The translations under genes were made by a program, and so were the position numbers. Below are positions 50,101-60,900 of a stretch of DNA of 64,000 nucleotides, one piece after another. Where the stretch lies: contig CM055094.1 of assembly GCA_029204225.1 (NCBI GenBank), positions 25,661,041 to 25,725,040 on the forward strand, given 5' to 3'. This DNA is from Diphasiastrum complanatum. Taxonomy: Eukaryota > Streptophyta > Lycopodiopsida > Lycopodiales > Lycopodiaceae. The notes under the pieces were generated by a model. It made no database searches and was not told the origin of the DNA. It worked only from the letters and a program-made list of their open reading frames with translations. Position 1 is the first letter of the stretch, and every line of letters starts with the position of its first letter.

Positions 50101-53100
50101 GGTTTTTGGTTGAACCAAAAACCCTAACCCTAGCTTTGTCTATAAGTAGGGATGTGACACCATTTTGTAATCACTTTTCACTTGTATGATTAGAGATTGA
50201 GAGAGAGAGAAGAAAGCCTCCTCCTCCATTTTCCTACTTTTGTGAAGTCCTCCTATTTTGACATTGTTTGCTTGCTTGTGGATGAATGAATGCTTGATTG
50301 TCATTGCTTAATCATGCTATCCCAAATAGAAAGATCATTAGCTCAAGCTTTCAGCCTTCTAATCCACAAAATCACACAATAGTAAAATAGGTGTTAGAAA
50401 TCCATTTGGAGTGATCAATAGGATCCAATAGGTAGATTTCCCTTCCATTGCACTCCTCCCTTGAGAAGATAAGCCTCAAGAGGAGAAGATCTAGAGCTCA
50501 AGAAGCCTAGATTACCAAAAAGCATACATCCAAGAAGAGGATCCATCCATAAACCCAAAAAGAGCAAAGAAGAGTGTCAAGCATCTCACCCCTCATCTAA
50601 GCCATTCCACATCTAGATCTTATGCCAAGATTGACACCCTTGGTAGGCTTAGATTCCATCTAGCTCCGTAGTTTAACCCCCTCCCCATAGGATCGAAGCT
50701 CGTACTACACGACGACTCACCCGGTTGGAGATCCAAACCCCGACTTTGCTCTCTTTATTTGCGATGATTAGGGAGGCACGGAAAGGCTCCAACAATGGGC
50801 TAATCTAACAATCAATGCCCCATTACAAAACAAAATATATAGTTTGAATCATAGTTGCAGTGAAACGCATTTTGTTGGGTTCGCGTTTCGTGAATCATGA
50901 TTCTCCGAAACGCGTTTCAAAATGCAAAACGTGATGACTTTTTTTTTTTTTTTGCAAAAATAGCTTATGGCTGAAATATTTTTAGGGGAGGAATGGTCAA
51001 ACCAGCGTTTTGCCTCTCAGAAGTGCAGTAGATAGGGCACAAATAGATCTTATTTTCAGTAGCTATTTGGTTGGTATTTTCTCTGGTTCTCAGTAAATGT
51101 TATTGCTATAGTTTGGGCTATCAACTCTATGGATGATGATCACTTTTGCAATCATTTCACTGGATGTGAGTGCAATGCGCATACAGTTGGTTGCATAAAT
51201 ATTGGGCCCTTATCGGCGCGCATTTGGAGCCATTTTTATCTATGGGGGGTGCAGGGGGGGCAGCGCCCCCCGAAGCAAAAAGCGGGGTACAATTGCTCTA
51301 CAGTTCTCTGTCTCTGTCCCACTAGAACCACCTGTGATTGTAACGAACAGGCTAGAGGTTAGTTTTGAACTTTTATCCTTGACAAAACCCAACATGGATT
51401 AATGCACTTGAACTGGACCATCCTGTACCCGAAACATTCGTCAAACTATACAGATATAATGCTTTTAATTAGAGCTTTCTTCTGATATACATATTGCCCA
51501 TTAAAAAAAAAAAAAAAAAAACAAGTTTCTGAGCGTTTCTACCAAAAACCCGAAATGCGTTTCTGGACCGCGTTTCGAAACGCGTTTTGAGAATCGTACT
51601 ATGGTTTGAATCATCTATAATTTTTTTTTTTTCAAAGTTGGGCTTTGCCTATAATGCATCTTGGTTTCCAAGGGGGGCTTGAATTTGGGACCAAAGAAAC
51701 TTTGGATGCCAAGCTAAGCAACTAAGCCAACCCTGTTGGATTCTTTGCCTATAATGAGGCAACAGAAAACTTAATAAATTTCCACACCTCCATATGCACC
51801 CAAGAACTCATGAAAGTGCTAGATGTTTGTATGTTCTTTTATGTGCTACCATCGTGCATTATTTTATGGCAAAAGGCATTTTTCGCGGATTTCCTTATTA
51901 TGGTTTTCTAGTTTTCTTGAGCCCACGTTTACTCAAGTAAAATTGCTCGAGTAGCTTGTATATAGTGATTAAGTACCTGCCATTGTCATCTGGGAATCTG
52001 GATATCATGAAAATTTCCCTTTTGTCTCCTAGTAATCAGAGTAATTTGTGAATGATTGCAGGTTTATGCACATAAGGAAACTTGCAGTGAAGAGCTTCTT
52101 GTAGAAAAAAATGTCAAGCAGGCCCTCAAAAAGTTGACTTTCCTAAAAACTGATTTGAAAAATGCGTTGTTGCCTGCTCAAGGAAGTGTGAATGCAAGGC
52201 TAGAACTTATTTGGGGCAGTACCTTATACCATTTGAAAGATATACATTTTTCGCCTGCAAAGCTTCCTGATGTATACACACAGTTTCGAAAGGTAAGTTT
52301 TTATGAAATTAAAGTTCCTGGAATGGGTATTGTTTTGAAAACTTCAAAATCTTCCAGTTGTAAGGTGAAAGCTTTTGATTATAGTTGTAGATTGAACTAA
52401 ATCAATTTTTTGGTGCTTATATTTTGTAAGGTTAAAGCCAAAGAAAAATAAAAACATTTCACACTTTTGGCAGTTTCTAACTTTCTAGGGCTCTGCTCTT
52501 TCCTCTAAAAACTCTTCACTTTTTATGAGTAGTTTTGCTAAGGTACTATGTAATTTTTTCCTGCTGGACTATTTGCATCTTGGGTTTCATGCACATCTGA
52601 TCTTTTTACTCCGCACTAATAAAGCGTTAGAATGATAGTTGAATTTCATGTCTGGCAAGATAGAATGTAAATACATCTTCTGTGATCTGAAGGGCAGTCT
52701 CAACTCGGAGGAAAAGTATCTGCTGAACCAAGAACTTTGCTGTGTCCTTTTTGTTGTGTTGCAGGCAGTTGAATCAACTTGTAAAATAAGATCATGTTTC
52801 AAATTACCCCTTTCACTTGCACCTCTTCCAAAAGATATGATTGACAAAATAGGTGGCATTGGAAAAATTCCGAATCTGAGTGAGCTTGGGCTGACTGTTC
52901 GCGAGCAGGTATCAATTATGACTTTCCATATTTCTTGTACTACATTCTGTTGAAAGATTGAAGAACTTTTGTATAGAACTAAAAGCTTCGTTTGAGAATC
53001 TGGGGATTTTCTATATTCTTATAGTTCAAGTCATGGTATGTGGATCATTGAAAACATTGATCACAATCTGTTTAAGTCGCCAGTCTAAGGTGTACTAAAG

Positions 53101-56100
53101 CAGCTGCTGTTGTTCCAGTTGCATTGAAGCATAGACAATGTTATGTTAGCAACCCTTGGGGCTGAAAGAAAATCAATTGGATCCAGGCCAAAAAGGTCTG
53201 TTCTGAGAAAGAAAATCTAGCTACTCCATTGTATTGTTCTGACGAGAAGATACGGTATTTTTCCATTGTCTAATGTTTCAGAGTGCTTCTGGCGTCATGC
53301 GCTTTACTGGTGGAGAGACAGAAGGTCTAGCGCGACTGGAGGATTACTTCTGGGCAAAGGCATGTAAATTTTCTCGCTTTGTGTTGATCATGTACTGATC
53401 TTTCATTTGTTCTCAAGGGAGATACTCCTTTTCTGTAGCTTGTACTAAGTAGTGGATCCATGCTTGTTGATGCCTCACTTTTTCTCATCTACCTGGTTTT
53501 TGATCATATTGGGTCGTTATAAGTTGTCAAGATTCAAGACTCCCTATTGAGTGAACTTTGCTTTTATCCATGATCACATTTCCCATTCCAGTTGGAAAAT
53601 GTATCAGTTTGTTATAATTGTCAAGCGTTGATTTGTGGAATTGAAGTTTTGTTGGAGCTGCAGTTAACTGCAGATAACCCCAAGAAATTGGAGATTGAAG
53701 CTTGTAAGATCATGTCGATTTTTCTAGCACTTTGCTGATTGTGTGATATTGCCGGGGGATCCCAGTCCTTGATACGCCAATACCCATTACTCATTCTCGA
53801 CAATCAACAACTAGTTGTACTTCTTAGTAGTTTGAGGGCCAGGTTTAGTTAGAGGGCCTAGATTTATGGCAGCTCTTTTTGAAGCTACTTGAAATTTTGA
53901 TACAAGTTATTCTGGATCTATCATAATTATATTCTAGAATCTCTGGTCCTCCATTCAAAAGTGTTAAATCTTGAGTGGCTTCACGCTTGATTACAAGTAT
54001 TTTTGTTGGAAATCTTAAAGTCTCCATTTCTTACAGTAATTACCTGAAATCTCTTTCACTTCATAATTGACTATATAACGAGCCCGGAACACTGATCTAT
54101 ATCCTTCAAAGCACAAAAAATGGCAGACACAAATGTTAATAGAAAAGTTATTGATTTGACTCAGGATTAAACAATTTGAAAGGTGATTGCTGGCCTCGCC
54201 TTCAGTGGGTGCATGGAAATATTCTTCCTTTATGTACGAGAACCATAGTCAGCCTTTTTGAAAGACTATTGCTGGCCCAGTTTAGTGTGGGTTTACGATG
54301 ATTGTTTGTTTCTATGCATAAGGGATTTCGTTTGATTGGCTTTTCTCTTTACACCTGGCCTTCATCATGAATTAGCTTGTCCTTCACCTTTGGAGAAGTG
54401 AAAAAGTACTTCGTACAAATTCATGAAAGCTAATGTGGACATATTTTGTGCATGTGATCTACATCTTCGCTTGGGCACTGAGGAAGCAAATAGGGATGTC
54501 GTAGTGTTGATGCGTGATGGAAGTGATGGTCTAAAACTTTGTGGGTAGACTTCATAAAGTTGAAAATTGAAGATCTCCTTTTTTATGTTGGATACTATAC
54601 TAGAGCTAACATTGATATATAGTTCTTGGTGGGTATCTGAAAATGTTCTTTCTTAGTCATATGCACTATTCTTCAGCCATAGTTCTTTCTTCTAATGGAT
54701 ATTTTCTTTCTTAAGAGTGATCTCGTTTATGTTCTTCCTCCTTGATGTGAATATGTATTGTTTTTCCGAATAAATAAAGTGATTTTATCGAGTACTTGCA
54801 TGGCTACTAGGGTTCATGGTAGTCCTCTTTTTTTAGCATTCAATTCCATGAAGGTCTTTGTTCCAATCTCTTATTTGACTTTGATTGGGTTTTAATTAAA
54901 AAAACTTGAGTTTTTATAATTATTTGAACCATAAAAATAGCAAATTACCACATATCATTCTCTTTGATAGATGGGGGACACAAGGGGTTAAAGCCTAATT
55001 TGAGCATCTTCAAGGAATTTTTCATGACATCATCCAGGTTATTATTTTATAGGGCAAGCTCTCCCTCGATGAGTACCTTGTTGTAAGCTTAGAAGCCTGT
55101 TCCGAACACATCCAGTTGAAACGTACTATATGTTTCGTACAACACGTTTCGGAACATAATGTGGTATATAAATGCTGAAAAAAAAAAGTACTTAATTAGC
55201 TGGCCGCGATTTTCCTTCTTTTTCCAAAAAGTATTTCCTTCTTTTTGATATTACATTGAGGGATGCGCACAGGCATAATGGATCCTCATAATACTTGCAT
55301 AGATCAGTAAATTTCTATAAACTTCTACAACATAAGTTAGAAACTCTTTTGGATAATGCCTAGTTCCTTTGAAATTCCACTTGTTTACTTGTTGGAAGCT
55401 TGAGAGACTTAGTCAAAATCGTTCTTTCAGCATGGGAATGAGAATTGAGAATCAAAATCGTATTTTTCCTTTGTTGAAAAATCACGTATTTAAAAAAGAA
55501 GACGAATTGGTCATGTTTTGGAACGGAACATGTTCTGGAACATGTACACTCCGGAACGGGCCAGACTACCCTGAATTCCTAAGAGAACTGGATAGAATAG
55601 ACCTTTTATAGCCGAATTCTAGCAACCTACAAACTCTTTTCCTTCAAAAAGCAGCAAACAAGGGTTTGAAATTGACAACCTACAAAAATAATTGTCTGAT
55701 CCAAAAAATACTGAGAATTGAAAAAGTTACAAACACTTTTGCAAATCTGAAGAAGGCTGAATTTTTACAAAAGCAAAGAGAAAAAGCAAGCTAGATAGCA
55801 AGAGATGCTCAAAGGTTGCCCAAAGACCAGCAATCCACCACATGGCTCCAATCTGTAAGCTTCAGGCCTCTGAAAATGCACAGAAATATACCTGTAGTAG
55901 GGCACTGGCTCTCCTAGCCCACCAATAACACTAACTCAAGGCAAAAGTGAGGCCAAACCCCACACAATCTTGGAAAGGAACTGCTCTGATACCAAATCTC
56001 ACAAAGCTATTTGAATCCAACCCAAAGCACACCAAAGCAGACACCAAATATCCACTTTGTTGATTTCTCTTCAAAGTACAGGACAAGTTACAAACATAAA

Positions 56101-57885
56101 CACATAAGAGCACTGTTGCTAAGTCTCCTCCCAGCCACTACTATGAGGACTGTTTTATCATTGGCAGCTCAGTTTAGATGGGATATTCAACAAATGGATG
56201 TAAAGAGTGCATTCCTGAATGGGTTTCTAGAGTACATGGAGCAACCAGAGGAATACATAGTAGCAGAGTTAATGTACTAATGGGAGTTGCAGTTACCTGC
56301 TGCATTGACTATGATGAGGAATGCCTCTCTCTAGGCTCACTTATCCATAATTCTCAATCACCCACTTACCCTGACCCTTTCCTAGCGTCGACACATGGCG
56401 AGCCCCATGCTCAGTCTGCACTTTCCCATTGACCGGTCAACTCTCCTACTTTTTAGGAGGTCAGTCCAGCAGTCTCTGATTAAGACCTAGTACCCCATAC
56501 CAAATATAAGCAGATCAACAAGTTAACTGAAACCTGCTATTTACATTTTCTTACAAAACACCACAGGCTAGTGTGAGCCATTTCAATATTTACAATTTAC
56601 AAGTCTAGCGTGTTCACACTGAGGCAGGAATATGAGTACATGACATGAATAGACCATGAATGCCAAGTAGTAGTGGATATGTGGTTGTGTAGCAGTGCCA
56701 AGCAATCCAGAAGGCCCATGAATGTGAACCATCTACAAAAGTTGGCTCCAAGGCATCCACAATCATAGTAGCACCAAGGAATCAATCGAGCAAGAAAGGG
56801 ACATACTAAGAATATAAAAGTACTATATAAGACTACCATAGGTGGGATACTAATCTTATCATTCATGAATTTTGAGTTGAAAACAATAGAACATCGATCT
56901 TTTCTTTGATGTATGAGGGACTTAAAAGATAATCAAAACAATGTAGAAGATTTCAATCAGGAACCTTTTGGAATCCATAAGAAAGGGCAACATATGAATG
57001 TGAAACATATGTTGAAATTTCCTACTTATATGTTCCTCTTTCATTGCATGCTGTTCTTCTTCCAGTTAGACTATTTGTGTCTGTTTCCTTATGCACTTGT
57101 GTTAATAAGTTTGTGTAGAGTTAATAATTGAAGTGATTTCCATTCATGTTTAAAAATATTTCTTGAAGGTCAACGATTTTGGTAGTTATTGTAGGAGGTT
57201 TTGAAGATTGCTACTCATCTTCTCAAACATGTAATGATGTAGGATTACCTACGTTCCTACAAGGAGACAAGGAATGGAATGTTGGGTTCAAACTACTCCA
57301 CGAAATTTTCCCCTTGGCTAGCATCTGGATGCCTCTCTCCACGCCTCATTTTTGAAGAGGTAAGCCTATCTTGTTGTTTGCGAATATTTTGCTAAAGGCA
57401 AAGGATTTTTTTTCGTAAGTGCCATTCATCATTAACATATTGTTGTAATTTTTCATGCTTATGATATTTTTTCATTTGGGTGTTTTTTTCTTAATTGAAC
57501 AAAATGAAGGTGAAGAGATATGAACGAGAAAGAATTGCGAATGAATCTACTTACTGGTACTATCAGAAACTTCCATTGATTTTGAAATGTTTTACTGTAC
57601 GTAAATGTAATGTCCTTTCATAATTCAGCTTCTTATAGCATTAGAAAAAAAACTGAATCACAAAAGGAAAGATTCACCTTGTTATAGATTGCAAACAGAG
57701 CTGTACATAATATCCTCATTTGGCAGGATTTTGTTCGAACTATTATGGCGGGACTACTTTAGATTTTTGTCAATCAAATATGGGAACAACATATTCCATC
57801 TTGGTAGGTGCTTTGTTGTTGCTAACCTTGTTCCAGATAACTTTAAGACACGTCTCTTTCACTCACTCTCTTTGGCTTTTAACAC

Positions 57886-57955
<70 letters not shown>

Positions 57956-60900
57956 CATCCACTTGCTATTATAGTTTCATGTCCAATTCGAACTGGCCGA
58001 TCAAATCAGACTGATTCTATTGCTTCAAACTGATTCGAACCACCAGTCTAGAAACCGAATCAGAGAATCAATCAAGTTGCAAATTTTTTTGATTTTTCTT
58101 GTATCTAGGCATGAATTTCAGGATTTAGATTCTAGAAATTAGGTTGTACACTATCCATTAAGCATTCCAGTAATGTTTCATGTTCGGTTTGTTTAATAAT
58201 AAGTTCAAACCAATTCGTATTGCCAATCTGGAAACCAATCGGTGAAGTTGAATTTTGTCCATGCATGAATTTCAAGGTTCAGGTTCCAGAAAGTAGATTG
58301 TAGCATGTCGTGTGAGGTAGGCTCTGAAGCTTGTAATGTGGGAAGATGCTTTGAAGATCTTGTTCACGAATCACATTGTTGAATGGACATCATGATTAAG
58401 TGTTCAAGAATCAGGAATCAGGATTTATGATTCACAAATGACAATGCATAATCATTGATGTCAATTTGCAAAGTGCCAATTTTTAAAGGCAAATGTTTAA
58501 TGAGCAATCAATTATCATTTTTACATATGACATAACAACTTGCAATAAAAGCTAAAGCAAAAGCAACAAGCAAACATTCAAACTTCACTTCTATGATGGA
58601 GTGCATCCAAAGCCACTGCAGCTGCGTCACAAAGAAATGTGGAAATGTTTGTGCTTATGATTGGAGAAGCAGAGGGACAAGTTAAACGAGTCAAAGCAAA
58701 AACATTGTCCAAGGTCAAAAAGGAGGTGAAAGATCCAGGGTTAGAAAAATATTGGGTAAATTCTCAGACGTATTTGTGGAGGAGTTTCCTAAGAGAGACC
58801 CACGTACTCGATTTGTGTATAATATCATTGAATTAGAGCGAGGATCTAAACCGATCAACTTACCACCTTACAGATTCTCAAAAGCGGAAAAGGAGGAAGT
58901 GCAACAAGAAGTCCATGAGCTACTTACTCAAGAATTTATTGTTTGAAGCAAGTCACCTTTCGCCTCTCCATTGTTACTTGTTAAGAAGAAGGATGGAACG
59001 TTTCGGATGTGTATTGATTATCAGGCTCTTAACAAGATCTCTATTTTGAGAGTAGACAATGATGCTTTGAAGGGAGGTAGTGTTTTCTCAAAGATAGGTC
59101 TACGTTTAGGATATCACTAGATAAAGGTCAAGGGTGAAGATCAACATAAAATGGCTTTTTGAACTAACAGAGGACTTTATGAGTTCAAGGTTATGCCATT
59201 TGGCTTAACAAACGCTCTTGCCATGTTTCAAGCTCTTATGAATAAGATCTTTGAACCTTATCTATACTTGCTTGTATTAGTGTTTTTCGATGATATCTTA
59301 ATATACAATAGAAACATGGAGGAGCTCTCATGCAAAACATTTGGAATTGGTTTTGAGTATTCTACAAAAACATCAATTATTCGCAGAACTAACCAAATGT
59401 CAGTTTGCTTAGGATGAGGTGGAATACTTGGGACACGTTTTTAAGGACAGAATCAAAGTGGATCAAAAGAAGATCAAAGTAATCAAGAATTAGAAGTCGC
59501 CCAAGAATGTAAGAGAATTGAGAGGTATTTTGGGTTTGGCATCTTATTACAAAAGATTTATCCAGAACTTCTCAAAAGTTGCAGCACTCCTTACTCATCT
59601 CTTGAGGAAGGATAAGTTTGAGTGGAATGAAGAAGTTCAAATGACTTTTGAAGCTTTGAAAGAAGCTCTAATAATAGCTCCCCTGCTATTTCAATCTAAT
59701 TTGAACTTACCTTTCATGGTTATGGTGGATGTTAGTGGGTCTGGAATATAGGTTATCTTAAGTCAGTCAGATGGAGTCATTGCTTATGAGAGCAGGAAAC
59801 TCATTGATTTTGAGGCATCCTATCCTACTCATGATAAGGAAGTGTTGGCAATATTGTGCACACACTTAAGAAATGGCAACGCTATTAATATGGTTCTCAA
59901 TTCTTGATTAAAGATCACCATAGTTTGAAATACTTAGAAGCAATTGAATGACGAGCAAAAGAGATGGTTGTGGCAAGTTCAATCCAATGATTTCAGTATT
60001 GAATATCTCAAGGAAAAGGAAAACATAGTTGTTGATTCATTGTCAAGAATATGGTCTTTACAAATGTAGGCATCAACTAAAGCTACATAGGAATATTTGG
60101 CCTATGTGGCTGAATATGAGAAGCAAATTTTGAACCATCCAATGTTAGAGGAACACAAAATGTTGTGGTCAAAATTTAAATTACATTCAGTATTTGCAAT
60201 AGCTTTGCTGAATGCTAAATCCTAATTGGATTAAGGAATTACAAGCAGAATATTTGGAAGATTTTGACTTGAAGAAGATTTTGGAGGAGATACAAAATCC
60301 CAATTTTGTCACGTATCCATGATACAAGAGAGAAGGAAAAGTACTAGTGTATGACGATTCTATAGTTGCAGTTGCTCCTAACTCCCAAGTTTATCCCATA
60401 GGTCCTTTATGAGTTACACTCATCTCCAAGTGTTGGGCATAGTGGCATATTGAAGACATCAAATGATTAGGAAGCTGTTCAAATGGGGCTGGAATGAAAA
60501 AAACTCTACATACGTTTGTGCAAGAGTGTACATGTCAGAGGTCAATAAAGTGGAGCATGTTAAACAATCAGGTGTATTACATCCATTATTGATTCCTATG
60601 TAGCGTTGGACAAAAGCATTTTATACTTTCATTGCCCAGAACATCTAGAGCTTACGATGGCATCTATGTGGTGGTAGATGGACTTGCTAAGTATGCACAT
60701 TTCATGCCTTACAAAACCATTGACAATGCAGCACAGGTAGCACAAAAACTCTCAAATAATCTCTCCAATACATGGAATTCCAAAGGAGATAGTGAACGAC
60801 GGGGATAGCAGATTTTTTTCTCATTTCTAGAAAATGTTAATGGATAAGTAAGGCACTAAACTATACTTAAGTAGAACTTTTCATCCAAAAACTGATGGAA

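Larger units (their letters stand above)
53360..57242. other. CRY-DASH intron 5 (GC-AG), 3.9 kb
   Basis: The donor GCATGT starts at 53360. The intron holds a foldback-like segment at 55080-55590, a minus-strand primer-site motif at 55983-55994 and a copia RT fragment at 56126-56280. The rest is AT-rich without genes. It ends GATGTAG before exon 6. Confidence 0.75.

Noticed and set aside
53360-53366. Standard GT donor at 53364 for intron 5
   Set aside because: Using it, the next codon across the splice becomes TGA. The GC donor at 53360 gives the conserved WAK-D junction.
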